64,000 nt of DNA, from contig CAZAJG010000020.1 of assembly GCA_964485405.1 (NCBI GenBank), positions 1 through 64,000 on the forward strand, read 5' to 3'. Shown here piece after piece: positions 32,573 to 41,727 of this stretch. The notes beneath the pieces are model-generated. The model was given only the letters and a program-made list of their open reading frames with translations, was not told where the DNA came from and ran no database searches. Made by a program: the position numbers and the translations under genes. Position 1 is the first letter of the stretch. Each line of letters starts with the position of its first letter. Source of the DNA: CAKZNE01 sp964485405 (GTDB lineage: Bacteria > Bacteroidota > Bacteroidia > Flavobacteriales > Schleiferiaceae).

Positions 32573-33544
32573 CTAATTTTTAGATATCCAATCGGATAAA
32601 TCTTCAACTAGAGTTTTTGGAAACTGAAAATCTGGATCTGTGTAGGCTGCTAAGTTTTGCTCCCGGCTGTCATCTACTACTTTTAGTACATGATTCATAT
32701 TTGGATAAAATAGATAGTCTGCCTTTTGATTGGATATTTTAAGTCTTTTACCTTGGTCTTCGGGTACTTGAAGATCTCTGCCTCCTTGTACAATTAAAAT
32801 GGGTTTCTTGATTTTTTGTATTTCATCTTCTGGAGTGTATTTAAACCATCCAATAAGATAAGGCTGAAGAGATTTTCGCAATAAACTGGCCAGCATCATG
32901 TTGAATTTCTTCACTTGATAGCCTGCATGTAGAGAATCAAGTTTTTCTAGAGCTTGACTTTTCAAATTCTCTGGCATCGTAGGCGCCTGAGAAATTTGGG
33001 TTGTGAGAACGTCTTTTGCATTTTGAGCAGGTCCAGCAACACTTATATACCCTGTAGCCTTCAACTCTTGTGTAGCTAACATTCCAATAAGCGAACCTTC
33101 TGAGTGGCCCATTATGAATATCTTTTTAAATCCCAACTCCTTGTTTAGGTGTTTATAAATTTCCTTAACTACAGTTACATTACTCTCAAATCTTACAGAG
33201 CTTTCATCTAGTATAGTGCTAGATTTTCCAATCCCGAGTTTATCGTATCGGTAGGATGCTATTCCTTTTTTGGCAAGAGAATCAGCGAGTTGTAGAAATG
33301 TGTTGTTTTCTCCTTTTGCTAGAGCCGAATTACCATTTCTATCGGTGGGTCCGCTTCCAGGAATAATGATAACTAAGGGTACTTTTTTGTTCTTTTTTAG
33401 AAGGTCTAAGCTAAAAGGAGAAACCAGTGTTCCACGAATGGTATCGGAGTTTACAGTTACAGGCTGTTCTATGCTGATTTTCCCAGTTTGGGCAAAGGCA
33501 AACGTAATAGCCAAACTGAATATAAAAGTGATCTGTTTTTTCAT
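32573..33544 (-). CDS. Secreted alpha/beta hydrolase
   Basis: A 323-aa serine hydrolase with a signal peptide (MKKQITFIFSLAITFAFA, then Q), so it is periplasmic. The nucleophile elbow is GHSEGS (about residues 145-150), the oxyanion region is IIIPGSGPTDRNGN, the likely catalytic Asp is in GGRDLQVP, and the His is in NMNHVLK. The sequence resembles the peptidase S9/dienelactone hydrolase-like group often annotated as alpha/beta fold hydrolase. Substrate unknown. The pckA terminator lies just upstream of its start, so it is separately transcribed. Confidence 0.9.
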   Translation of the reverse strand: MKKQITFIFSLAITFAFAQTGKISIEQPVTVNSDTIRGTLVSPFSLDLLKKNKKVPLVIIIPGSGPTDRNGNSALAKGENNTFLQLADSLAKKGIASYRYDKLGIGKSSTILDESSVRFESNVTVVKEIYKHLNKELGFKKIFIMGHSEGSLIGMLATQELKATGYISVAGPAQNAKDVLTTQISQAPTMPENLKSQALEKLDSLHAGYQVKKFNMMLASLLRKSLQPYLIGWFKYTPEDEIQKIKKPILIVQGGRDLQVPEDQGKRLKISNQKADYLFYPNMNHVLKVVDDSREQNLAAYTDPDFQFPKTLVEDLSDWISKN

Positions 33545-33559
33545 GTGGTTGAAAATAGA

Positions 33560-33592
33560 AAATCCCAGCTTAATAAAACTAAACTGGGATTT
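33560..33592 (-). terminator. Terminator after pckA
   Basis: Stem AAATCCCAG (33560-33568) with CTGGGATTT (33584-33592) and a 15-nt loop that can pair further. A T-rich stretch follows on the minus strand. Confidence 0.7.
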
Positions 33593-33614
33593 ATATTAAA
33601 TATCTGTTAAAGAA

Positions 33615-35225
33615 TTAAACCTTCTCCACCACTTTGGGCGCACCGGCTAAAATTTCTTCATTAGCGTAATCGCTAAACTTCTCAAAGTTCTTGTTGAACT
33701 TTCGCGCTAGTTCATTAGCCGTTTTATCGTATGCAGCTTTATCTGCCCAGGTGTTTTTAGGATGTAAAACTTCACCCGGTACATTCGGACAGCTATTTGG
33801 CATACTTAGTCCAAAAATCTCATGCTCGGTAAATCCTACATTGTTCAACTCGCCATTAATAGCAGCTGTAATCATGGCACGAGTATATTTCAATTTCATT
33901 CTCTTACCAACTCCGTAAGGGCCTGCAGACCATCCAGTGTTGATCAACCAAACGTTTACACCTGCGTCACGCATTTTAACACTAAGCATATCCGCATACT
34001 TGGTAGGATGTAAAGGCATAAATGGAGCGCCAAAACAAGCTGAAAAAGCAACCTGTGGTTCTGTAATCCCTGCTTCTGTTCCCGCAACCTTTGCTGTATA
34101 TCCACTAATAAAGTGGAAAGCCGCTTGACCTGGAGTAAGCTTAGAAATTGGAGGTAAAACACCATATGCATCGCACGTTAAGAAGAAAATATTTTTAGGA
34201 TTCTTCCCTAGTGATGGAGTTTGAATATTGTCAATATGATCTATCGGATAACTAACTCGTGTGTTTTCGGTTTTAGTACTATCCTCGTAATCAACTTCCT
34301 TAGAGTCGTTTATGTAGTTAATGTTTTCCAGTAAAGCACCTGGCTTAATCGCTCTAAAAATGTCTGGTTCTTTTTCTTCAGAAAGACCAATTACTTTGGC
34401 ATAACATCCTCCTTCAAAATTAAAGATCACATTGTCTTTGGTCCATCCATGCTCATCATCACCAATAAGTTTACGATCTGGGTCGGCAGAGAGGGTAGTC
34501 TTACCCGTTCCTGATAATCCAAAGAAAAGAGCGGTGTCTCCATCTTCACCAACATTGGCAGAGCAATGCATACTTAAAGTCTCTTTTTGGTGTGGAAGGA
34601 TGAAATTTAAAGCAGAAAAAATACCTTTCTTAATTTCACCTGTATAACCCGTTCCTCCAATGATCGCCATTTGCTTAGAGAAGTTCAAAATGGCAAAGTT
34701 GTGTTGACGTGTACCATCTTCTTCTGGTTGAGCCATAAAACCTGGAGCATTAACAATTACCCAATCCGGCTCAAAGTCTTTCAGTTCCTCTTCGCTTGGA
34801 CGAAGGAACATATTGTGCGCAAACATATTAGACCAGGGTAATTCATTGATTACTCGGATTTTAAGTTTATAGCGATCGTCAGCACAGGCATATACGTCAC
34901 GTACGTAAACCGTTTTACCACTTAGGTAATCGGTTATCTTGTCGTTCAGTTTATCGAACTTAGTTGCATCAAATTTGATGTTAATATCCCCCCACCATAC
35001 TGCGTCTCTCGTAACCTCATCTTCTACAATGAAACGATCTTTTGGGGATCTACCTGTAAATTCACCTGTATCAATGGAGATTGCACCAGATTCTGATCTT
35101 TTAGCCATTCCGGCTTCAATAGAAATTTCCTCAAGGTCGGATGGAGCAAGATTCCAATGGGCCTTAGCTCCTTTTATTCCGTACTTTTCTAATGAAGAGT
35201 CTGAGGGTTTAATTTCAAAATTCAT
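33615..35225 (-). CDS. pckA: Phosphoenolpyruvate carboxykinase (ATP)
   Basis: Converts oxaloacetate and ATP to phosphoenolpyruvate for gluconeogenesis. At 536 aa it is full length. Signatures are TGRSPKDRFIVED near residue 55, the kinase P-loop GLSGTGKTTLSADPDR (about 240-255), IGDDEHGW, FNFEGGCYAKVI with metal-site residues, and SGYTAKVAGTE. It is monocistronic by appearance: a terminator follows, and a -7-like element with a 32-nt leader precedes it. Confidence 0.97.
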   Translation of the reverse strand: MNFEIKPSDSSLEKYGIKGAKAHWNLAPSDLEEISIEAGMAKRSESGAISIDTGEFTGRSPKDRFIVEDEVTRDAVWWGDINIKFDATKFDKLNDKITDYLSGKTVYVRDVYACADDRYKLKIRVINELPWSNMFAHNMFLRPSEEELKDFEPDWVIVNAPGFMAQPEEDGTRQHNFAILNFSKQMAIIGGTGYTGEIKKGIFSALNFILPHQKETLSMHCSANVGEDGDTALFFGLSGTGKTTLSADPDRKLIGDDEHGWTKDNVIFNFEGGCYAKVIGLSEEKEPDIFRAIKPGALLENINYINDSKEVDYEDSTKTENTRVSYPIDHIDNIQTPSLGKNPKNIFFLTCDAYGVLPPISKLTPGQAAFHFISGYTAKVAGTEAGITEPQVAFSACFGAPFMPLHPTKYADMLSVKMRDAGVNVWLINTGWSAGPYGVGKRMKLKYTRAMITAAINGELNNVGFTEHEIFGLSMPNSCPNVPGEVLHPKNTWADKAAYDKTANELARKFNKNFEKFSDYANEEILAGAPKVVEKV

Positions 35226-35262
35226 AAGTCTTAGTTCTTTTTTCGGAAAAAAATTAAAAGCG

Positions 35263-35270
35263 CAAAGTTA
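35263..35270 (-). promoter_or_regulatory. Predicted pckA -7 element
   Basis: TAACTTTG on the minus strand, the same sequence as the folE -7 box. No TTTG lies at -33. The start is expected near 35257. Confidence 0.45.
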
Positions 35271-35340
35271 GCCTTATTTGAATTACAGCCTATATAGGAT
35301 GCCTTAAAATTTAAATTCCTTTAGCGTTAAATGTTGATAT

Positions 35341-35727
35341 TCAAGTATTCTTAAATCTTTGAGCCCCTAAGAAAAGCGCGGCCCATCCTGCTATCATAAA
35401 CAATCCACCAATAGGGGTAACAGGACCTAGAAATGACAGTTTTACCTCGATAAGAGAGGATAAGCTCAAAAGGTATATACTACCAGAAAATAATATAACT
35501 CCGAAAAGCCAAAATTGATACACTCGTTTTTTGAATGGGAAATCTGCTTGATTAAACCCTAAAGCTAACATAGCGATAGCGTGCCATGCCTGATAACGAA
35601 CTGCCGTATTAAAGCTATCCAAACTTGCTTCTGATAAAACTTCTTTCAAAGCGTGCGCGCCCATAGCGCCCAAAACAACGGCCAAAAAGCCAAGGACAGA
35701 AGCTGTCATTACAATGGATTTATTCAT
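35341..35727 (-). CDS. DUF423 membrane protein (YgdD-like)
   Basis: A 128-aa integral membrane protein with four hydrophobic helices. The family-typical ALGAMGAHALKE pattern is present as VLGAMGAHALKEVLSEA, followed by FNTAVRYQAWHAIAMLALG. Function unknown; inner membrane. It starts within the last 4 nt of the DUF4476 gene (ATGA overlap), so the two are cotranslated. Confidence 0.9.
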   Translation of the reverse strand: MNKSIVMTASVLGFLAVVLGAMGAHALKEVLSEASLDSFNTAVRYQAWHAIAMLALGFNQADFPFKKRVYQFWLFGVILFSGSIYLLSLSSLIEVKLSFLGPVTPIGGLFMIAGWAALFLGAQRFKNT

Positions 35728-36629
35728 GGTAAATAGTCTTTTTTAAATCGCTCACGAGTTAAATCGTAGTCGAAAGATTCCAATAGGTTCTTTAGATTTT
35801 CAGGATCCTTCAATCGCTCTTTAGCATACGGCAAAAACTGTAGGCGAGAATTGTCGTAGTTAAATTTTTTGAAAAGCGATTGGATCTGAGCTACGGAAAT
35901 GGAGTTTTCGATTAGGTAATTTTTAGCCAGATTTAATCGGTTAAACTCATATTGCTCCAGAGTCAGGTTGTCCATTAAGATGTCGAAATCGTTTTGCTTG
36001 GTTTCAACCGAATCAACCGAGGATATTACCGCAGTTGTATCCTGAGCTGAAGCGATAGGGATTTTGATAGAGTCCAGAATGGTGTCTATCATTTTAATTG
36101 TTGTATCCTTTTTAGAAAGAGCCTCTTTTGCGGGTGCGCTTGTCTCTAAAGAAGCGGTTAAAGTATCCTCAACGGTATCTGCTTTGGTTAAAGTTTGAAT
36201 ATGGTTAGAGGAGATGGTAGGAATCTCTTTCTCGTTTAAAGCAAGCAAAGTAAAAGGCCAAGCCGTTTCCTTATCGAATGATATTTTTTGAATTTCGCTC
36301 GGAAGAGTGGCTGTTTTTCCGCGAAAGCGGAGTTGAAATGTACCTTCAAAATTCCGTGTGAGTGCATATTTGTAGCTACCGGGGGCAGGTAGTTTTAAAG
36401 TTCTTTTAAAACCAGTGTTCACAGAATCCGATTCTAATTTGAAGACCAAAATATGCTTAGCGGTATCCAGATTAGAGATAATTAACTTTTTTTTAGGCGT
36501 GGAATTCTGAAGAAAACCATCAATCCCAAGGGTAAACAAACTCCCTGTTTCATCTGATACTAAAATATTTACCTGAGAAAAGGAAGAGAAGCCTAAAAGC
36601 AGAGCTATTAACGCTAGGGGTAACTTCAT
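35724..36629 (-). CDS. DUF4476 domain secreted protein
   Basis: A 301-aa exported protein with a signal peptide (MKLPLALIALLLGFSSFSQ), a beta-rich N-terminal domain (residues 20-120), a Ser/Thr/Asp-rich linker (120-210), and a C-terminal helical DUF4476 domain of about 90 residues (NRLNLAKNYLIENSISVAQI ... LLESFDYDLTRERFKKDY). The role of DUF4476 is unknown. Start set at the ATG at 36629; a longer form would extend through the divergent promoter. It is upstream partner of DUF423 with a 4-nt overlap. Confidence 0.85.
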   Translation of the reverse strand: MKLPLALIALLLGFSSFSQVNILVSDETGSLFTLGIDGFLQNSTPKKKLIISNLDTAKHILVFKLESDSVNTGFKRTLKLPAPGSYKYALTRNFEGTFQLRFRGKTATLPSEIQKISFDKETAWPFTLLALNEKEIPTISSNHIQTLTKADTVEDTLTASLETSAPAKEALSKKDTTIKMIDTILDSIKIPIASAQDTTAVISSVDSVETKQNDFDILMDNLTLEQYEFNRLNLAKNYLIENSISVAQIQSLFKKFNYDNSRLQFLPYAKERLKDPENLKNLLESFDYDLTRERFKKDYLP

Positions 36630-36661
36630 GCGGGCAAATGTAATACTTAGGTCGTTTCTGG

Positions 36662-36692
36662 TTTGGATGTATGACAATAATTCTAATATTTG
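36662..36692 (+). promoter_or_regulatory. Promoter of the saccharopine dehydrogenase-family gene
   Basis: TTTG (36662-36665), 19-nt spacer, AATATTTG (36685-36692; one mismatch). The start is near 36698, giving a leader of about 14 nt. Confidence 0.6.
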
Positions 36693-36711
36693 CGCGCATC
36701 AAAGATCAATA

Positions 36712-38058
36712 ATGAAAGAAATTCTCATCATAGGAGCTGGTCGCTCCACTTACAGCCTCGTAGAGTATCTTAAAGATCAATCCATGAGCAATGGATGGAA
36801 AATCACTATTGCAGATCAGTCCCTTGAATGGGCTCAGCAAAAAGCTGGCGATCATCCCAACACAAAAGCCGTGGTGTTTGATGTAGAGAACGATGAAAAG
36901 AGAGCGGAGTTGATTCGGGCCGCAGATATTGTGGTTAGTATGTTACCTGCCCATATGCATGTTTCTGTAGCTAAGGATTGCATTCGATTTAAGAAACACA
37001 TGGTAACAGCCTCCTATATTTCAAAAGAAATGGAGGCTTTGAATGAAGAAGCTACGGAGGCGGGAGTAATATTGATCAATGAGATTGGGTTGGATCCAGG
37101 AATTGATCATTTGAGCGCTATGAAAGTGTTGGATAAGATACGAGGAGAAGGTGGTAATATGCTGATTTTTGAATCTTTTACAGGAGGCTTAGTTGCTCCA
37201 GAAAGTGACAACAATCCATGGAACTATAAATTTACCTGGAATCCTAGAAATGTAGTTTTAGCAGGCTCTGGAGGAGCGGTTAAATTTAAACAAGAGGGGG
37301 TATACAAGTACATCCCCTATCATCAGCTTTTTAGAAGAACCGAGCTTATTGATGTAGAGAATTATGGAATGTTTGAAGGGTATGCAAATCGCGACTCCTT
37401 ATCTTACAGAGATGTATATGGTCTAGAAGATATTCCAACCATTTATCGTGGTACACTAAGAAGACCCGGTTTTTGTAGAGCCTGGGATGTGTTTGTGAAA
37501 TTAGGAATGACGGATGATACATATACGTTGGAGAACAGTGAGTATATGACGAATCGTCAATTTACGAATACCTTTTTAGCATATAACCCAAACGATTCGG
37601 TTGAGTTAAAGTTGATGCATTATCTAAATATACCACAAGATTCCACTTTAATGACTAGGCTTACCTGGTTGGGTTTATTTGAGGAAACGGTGATTGGAAT
37701 TAAGAATGCTACTCCAGCTCAAATGCTTCAACATATATTAGAGCAAAAATGGAGCTTGGATGAAGGGGATAAGGATATGATTGTGATGTATCACAAATTT
37801 GGTTTTGAATTAAATGGAGAAAAGAAAATGATTGAAGCCTCTATGGTTACTGAAGGAAAAACAGTGAATGATACAGCTATGGCGAGAACCGTGGGTTTAC
37901 CTGTGGCTATTGCTGTTAAACATATCCTTAAAGGAAACATTACTACGCCTGGAGTACAAATACCCATAAGCAAGGAGATTTATGAGCCGATGCTCTCTGA
38001 ATTGGCGGAGCATGATATTGTTTTTAACGAAAAGGAAGTAGAGTACAAGGGGTATTAA
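36712..38058 (+). CDS. Saccharopine dehydrogenase family protein
   Basis: A 448-aa oxidoreductase with an N-terminal Rossmann domain (ILIIGAGRSTYSLVEYL, residues 4-20; then DVENDEKRAELI and VVSMLPAHMH) and the saccharopine dehydrogenase C-terminal domain (ASYISKEM, NEIGLDPGIDHLSAMKVLD, ESFTGGLVAPESDNNPWNYK). It resembles the lysine-forming or lysine-degrading saccharopine dehydrogenase of the L-glutamate-forming type, but bacterial homologues include other enzymes such as carboxynorspermidine synthase, so the substrate is open. The ATG at 36712 fits the promoter; an earlier in-frame ATG lies upstream of it. Confidence 0.9.
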   Translation: MKEILIIGAGRSTYSLVEYLKDQSMSNGWKITIADQSLEWAQQKAGDHPNTKAVVFDVENDEKRAELIRAADIVVSMLPAHMHVSVAKDCIRFKKHMVTASYISKEMEALNEEATEAGVILINEIGLDPGIDHLSAMKVLDKIRGEGGNMLIFESFTGGLVAPESDNNPWNYKFTWNPRNVVLAGSGGAVKFKQEGVYKYIPYHQLFRRTELIDVENYGMFEGYANRDSLSYRDVYGLEDIPTIYRGTLRRPGFCRAWDVFVKLGMTDDTYTLENSEYMTNRQFTNTFLAYNPNDSVELKLMHYLNIPQDSTLMTRLTWLGLFEETVIGIKNATPAQMLQHILEQKWSLDEGDKDMIVMYHKFGFELNGEKKMIEASMVTEGKTVNDTAMARTVGLPVAIAVKHILKGNITTPGVQIPISKEIYEPMLSELAEHDIVFNEKEVEYKGY

Positions 38059-38069
38059 TCTTACATCAT

Positions 38070-38450
38070 TTATTTGTAGGTACGGAAGACTCTTTGATCC
38101 AACCAAATGCCGAGTAGACCTCCTAGAGTATAGGCCGCTAAATCGCTCCATAAAAAACCATGGCCTAAAGTTAAGCTCCCTAAAGTGGAGTTTCTTAAAC
38201 CATCTATCCAGGGACTATGATACAATTGACTTATTTCGATTAAAAAGCAAAGGCCGATTGAGAACATGGCAATTTTGGTGTGAGAATGGGTAAGAAAAAC
38301 AAAGCGGAAAATGAAAAACATCATGAGGCTGTAAAGCACATCGCCTAAATAAGGATATATCAAATCTGGAATTATGGCTGTTCTGGAAAAGAGTCCAAAA
38401 ACGATAATAAGCAGAATAAGGATAAAAGAATTAAGCCTGCTTTTCTTCAA
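38070..38450 (-). CDS. DUF2809 membrane protein
   Basis: A 126-aa inner-membrane protein with four predicted helices. Family features are LFSRTAIIPDLIYPYLGDVLYS, then CFLIEISQLYHSPWID and GFLWSDLAAYTLGGLLGIWLD. The only usable start is a TTG at 38450, because an in-frame stop lies 15 nt upstream and the next ATG is deep in the protein. No function is known for DUF2809. It is 20 nt behind the DUF547 gene, likely an operon. Confidence 0.85.
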   Translation of the reverse strand: MKKSRLNSFILILLIIVFGLFSRTAIIPDLIYPYLGDVLYSLMMFFIFRFVFLTHSHTKIAMFSIGLCFLIEISQLYHSPWIDGLRNSTLGSLTLGHGFLWSDLAAYTLGGLLGIWLDQRVFRTYK

Positions 38451-38470
38451 GTTGTAATGTGTTTAATCTC

Positions 38471-39148
38471 TTAGGCAACATAGTTGTCTAATTTTTCCTT
38501 CCAAGAATAATCAGAATACTTTAATCGGTAACCATTGGTCTCGATCTTTAACTTTTCCTTAAGGATTGCTCTTATTCCCTTAGTACCGCCAAAATCCCCA
38601 TGGAACCATTTGAAAAGAGCACTAATCCATATCGTTTTGGTATTTTCATCTGTAGCTGTCTCGGTAGATAGAAAAGATTCGGTAGCTAGGTTTAGCTCCG
38701 AATCGATTCCATTTGCGGAATAGGTGGCAATAGGAGGGCAGCTTTCGGCTCCACAGTTTAATGCAAAATGGATGCGGTAGTCAACTTCATCCACAGCTAG
38801 CGTTTTAATGAGAGAAGAAACAAAAGGATCTTTTAAATACCCTAAAGAATACTTGTATCGAAACTTTCTCAAAATTCCATGTTCAATATCATCCAAACTA
38901 AATTTTTTACCAGCAACAAGAATCAAACGGTCTCTATAAATATTGGGTTTTGTCAGCTTGTTTTCCTTTCTCAGAATTTGGAAAAAGGCGTTGTAGATAT
39001 TTATCCAAAAGGCTTTTTTTTCAGGATCGTTTTTTAAGCTCAACTGGAGTGCGTCCATTGAGCAGGACTCTATTTGAGATCGTACGGTATCGTGTCTTTT
39101 TTGAATTTTAACCGATAATAGTAATTCTTGAGAAAGAGTATTGAACAT
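38471..39148 (-). CDS. DUF547 domain protein
   Basis: A 225-aa protein of the DUF547 family. The signatures KKAFWINIYNAFFQILR (about residues 44-60), FSLDDIEHGILR (about 85-97), and VDYRIHFALNCGAESCPPIA with its conserved Cys pair (about 130-150) are present. The fold is unrelated to known enzymes as far as I can tell, and the function is unknown; the conserved His/Cys suggest a catalytic or metal role. No signal peptide. Likely first gene of a pair with DUF2809. Confidence 0.88.
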   Translation of the reverse strand: MFNTLSQELLLSVKIQKRHDTVRSQIESCSMDALQLSLKNDPEKKAFWINIYNAFFQILRKENKLTKPNIYRDRLILVAGKKFSLDDIEHGILRKFRYKYSLGYLKDPFVSSLIKTLAVDEVDYRIHFALNCGAESCPPIATYSANGIDSELNLATESFLSTETATDENTKTIWISALFKWFHGDFGGTKGIRAILKEKLKIETNGYRLKYSDYSWKEKLDNYVA

Positions 39149-39226
39149 GAAGAAATTGGAACTAATTACAAAAACTAAAATATCAGTTTTTAATCTAACA
39201 TAATGTCACCCAAAGAGCACTTGGTA

Positions 39227-39751
39227 TTATCGTCTTCTCCTTCTTCTTTCTCTAGTTTTTCGTCTTGCTACTCCTGATTTTCTTAAGCTAGAGATTCTAT
39301 CGTGTCCCTCTAAGGCAAGTGTTTCTTCGTATTCTTTTAGAAAGTGCAAAGCGGAAGGATAATCAGAAAAACTCTTTAAAATTCGAAGTGGTTTATAATT
39401 CTCGGATGCAATAGAAACGTCATATGACTTTTGCCGAAATTGTTGGCGCACTAAACTTGCTCCCAACAATAGATTCTGAATATCTTGATCTAACAACAAA
39501 CGGTGAGATGAATCATATTTTCGCCAACGACCGATTTTAAAAAGGAAGAAACCATCATAAGCTCGATATTTTTTCTTGTTGGAATCAATTTGAACTCCGC
39601 ATGGCCCAAAAACAACCATAAATGCGATCAAAAAAATCACAATGGCCAATATCAAATAGTCGGGAAGGTAATAAATGCCCAAGGGAATTAGACCTAAGCC
39701 TATAAGGGATAAATTGGACCCAAAACGAGAACCATGTGAAATCTGAATCAA
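39227..39751 (-). CDS. Membrane protein with an Arg-rich tail, unknown
   Basis: A 174-aa protein, not recognised. Two hydrophobic segments (about residues 12-30 and 32-52) are followed by a cytoplasmic-type domain that starts CGVQIDSNKKKYRAYDGFFLFKIGRW, then a Lys/Arg-rich C-terminus ending in ARRKTRERRRRRR. The start is a TTG at 39751; no other start precedes the first membrane segment. The basic tail could bind nucleic acid or phospholipid head groups, but nothing proves it. It is 54 nt from the lipoprotein gene upstream. Confidence 0.65.
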   Translation of the reverse strand: MIQISHGSRFGSNLSLIGLGLIPLGIYYLPDYLILAIVIFLIAFMVVFGPCGVQIDSNKKKYRAYDGFFLFKIGRWRKYDSSHRLLLDQDIQNLLLGASLVRQQFRQKSYDVSIASENYKPLRILKSFSDYPSALHFLKEYEETLALEGHDRISSLRKSGVARRKTRERRRRRR

Positions 39752-39805
39752 AGTTTAATACCTATTTGAATTTTAAAATAGACTAAAAAGAATACCCTTT
39801 TGAAT

Positions 39806-40432
39806 TTAGCCTTTAGCAAGATTCAACTTTTGATTCTCAAAATTAAACTCTTCTTCATTTGAAAAAGTAAGTGTAATGTTAAAATTGAGCTTAAGGTTTT
39901 GAAAAGGTTGATTTTGCAGCTTCAGGAAAAAACTCGCATAATCACCAAGCGATATGCTGTAAAGGGTTTCGCTTAATGAACGGTAACGTGCGCTGGAGAG
40001 CAAATGGCCGGTTCCTAAAACAAAAAGACTGGTAATGTTTTCTCCTACTTTAACGGTATCATAAGGGAATTCAGATCTTACAAATTCGGTGTTGGAAATG
40101 ATTTTTATATCCACGAGATCATGAATGGAGTGAGGCTCAGCAGGAGAGCAAGCATAAAGAGACGAACTAAAGGAGAAGTTTTGTTTTAGACTTGGATCAG
40201 TGGAAACGTAATTTTTCTCCGTTGGTTCGAGTCTTATTCCTACGCTATCCCAAGGATAGAAGGTGCTGTCAAGAATTTCTGTTTGGATTTTCTCATGTAC
40301 CCTTTGAGCGGAAATTTTTAGAATTTCAAAGTTTTGGATATCGGGAAGGTCTTCACAATCATCATCAAAGCAAGAGACCGGAATAAGTCCCATTAGGACA
40401 AAAATAAATACCAATTGCAGATGTTTTTTCAT
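39806..40432 (-). CDS. Lipoprotein of unknown function
   Basis: A 208-aa lipoprotein with lipobox LIPVSC (Cys at about residue 21) followed by an acidic FDDDCED segment. The mature part is beta-strand rich, with Tyr-rich and Phe-rich strands, and one more Cys (LYACSPAEP). It may belong to a DUF5034-like lipoprotein group, but I cannot confirm this from the sequence. The preceding gap contains no strong promoter. Confidence 0.7.
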   Translation of the reverse strand: MKKHLQLVFIFVLMGLIPVSCFDDDCEDLPDIQNFEILKISAQRVHEKIQTEILDSTFYPWDSVGIRLEPTEKNYVSTDPSLKQNFSFSSSLYACSPAEPHSIHDLVDIKIISNTEFVRSEFPYDTVKVGENITSLFVLGTGHLLSSARYRSLSETLYSISLGDYASFFLKLQNQPFQNLKLNFNITLTFSNEEEFNFENQKLNLAKG

Positions 40433-40488
40433 GGTAAGATCTTTGAGTTAGTATAAACTAAAAGTACAATCCTTGTGTGAACTATAGG

Positions 40489-41190
40489 TTAAAACTTTAG
40501 ATAAAAGTCTTTGGTTAAGTTTTGGTATTTCTCCGCAAATGTTCCGTCATCTTCGCGAATCCATATTTCCTCCTCCAATAAACTAGATGCATTTGGAGAT
40601 AGTTCCATTAGGTAGCGCTTAATTTCAGAGGTAGGTTTATTTCTCATTTCACATACTCTTTGCGCATGTAAACCAGAGTAGGACAAAATATCCTTTCCTT
40701 CCTCCACTGGCAAAACCAAGGCTATTTTCCCAGATTTTTTGAGTAATGAAATTGCTTTGTTGATGAGCAATTTATGAGGGAGTGAAAATTCATGCCGAGC
40801 ATTATCTCTTGGTTTATTTCCGGATAAATAAGCCTCTTTAAAAAATGGGGGATTGGATACAATCAGATCAAAACTGTTTTGGGGAAGTTCCGTTTTAAGA
40901 AAATCGGAATGGATAAATTCAATTCGATCTTTCCAAGGATTATCCTGCAAATTGTCCTGACTTTGATGGAATGAAGTTTCATCCATTTCAATACCCGTTA
41001 TTTTCGCATTAGGAAAACGTTGAGCCAATATGAAACTGATAAGACCACTGCCGCTGCCAATATCCAGTATGTTTATAGGATTATTCGAGTTTATCCATGC
41101 TCCTAATAAAACGCCATCTGTACCAATCTTGTGGGCACATTTGTCGTGAGCTAAAGAGAATTGCTTAAACCTAAAGAAATTAGGACTCAC
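40489..41190 (-). CDS. tRNA1(Val) (adenine(37)-N6)-methyltransferase-like (YfiC/TrmN6)
   Basis: SAM-dependent N6-adenine methyltransferase of 233 aa. The FRFKQFSLAHDKCAHKIGTD start is diagnostic of the YfiC/TrmN6 group. The SAM loop is ILDIGSGSGLISFILAQ, and the catalytic NPPF motif is in LIVSNPPFFKEAY. I chose the GTG at 41190, which overlaps the rimM stop by 11 nt and matches family N-termini. An ATG at 41208 would add six residues. Third gene of rpsP-rimM-trmN6; modification of A37 in tRNA-Val is inferred from the family. Confidence 0.87.
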   Translation of the reverse strand: MSPNFFRFKQFSLAHDKCAHKIGTDGVLLGAWINSNNPINILDIGSGSGLISFILAQRFPNAKITGIEMDETSFHQSQDNLQDNPWKDRIEFIHSDFLKTELPQNSFDLIVSNPPFFKEAYLSGNKPRDNARHEFSLPHKLLINKAISLLKKSGKIALVLPVEEGKDILSYSGLHAQRVCEMRNKPTSEIKRYLMELSPNASSLLEEEIWIREDDGTFAEKYQNLTKDFYLKF

Positions 41191-41716
41191 GATTGAGATA
41201 AATATCAATCAAACCTTCTGGTGCACGGAGAAAAATCTTTTTCTCCTCTCTGTTGATGCTGTCAATAAAATCATCCACAGCAGGAATCAGTATTTCAATA
41301 CTTCCATTTTGGATATGGAAAATCGGCTGATTGGATTGATCATTCACGGAAACACAGTGACCAATAGAACCTTTCTCATGATCTACCATTTCAAAGCCGA
41401 TTACTTCATGAAAGTAAAATGCTTTTCCGGATAAGGGGGGTAAGACTTCTAGAGGGAGGTAAATTTCTCTACCAATAAGAGCTTCTGCGTCTTCTTGGGA
41501 TTCCACATCCTCTAATCTTAGAATGAAATGTCCTTTGGAGTTTTGGGCTAACTCTTCAATAAAAAATGGAATCAATTCATCTTGCACAAGCAATAGAATT
41601 GATTCCAAATCTCTGTACTTTTCGTTTTGATCCGTATCAAAAACTGCTATAATCTCTCCTTTGTAACCGTGTTTACGGCTTATATGTCCGAGAAAAAAAC
41701 AATCTTCTTTACGCAT
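41180..41716 (-). CDS. rimM: 16S rRNA processing protein RimM
   Basis: A 178-aa ribosome maturation factor of the 30S subunit. The N-terminal RimM domain has FFLGHISRKHGYKGEIIAVF at residues 7-26, then a PRC-barrel C-terminal domain (FYFHEVIGFEMVDHEKGSIG to ILIPAVDDFI). It lies 11 nt after rpsP, the usual bacterial order, and is followed by the tRNA methyltransferase in the same operon. No trmD is present at this locus. Confidence 0.93.
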   Translation of the reverse strand: MRKEDCFFLGHISRKHGYKGEIIAVFDTDQNEKYRDLESILLLVQDELIPFFIEELAQNSKGHFILRLEDVESQEDAEALIGREIYLPLEVLPPLSGKAFYFHEVIGFEMVDHEKGSIGHCVSVNDQSNQPIFHIQNGSIEILIPAVDDFIDSINREEKKIFLRAPEGLIDIYLNRES

Positions 41717-41727
41717 TCAAAAAAGGA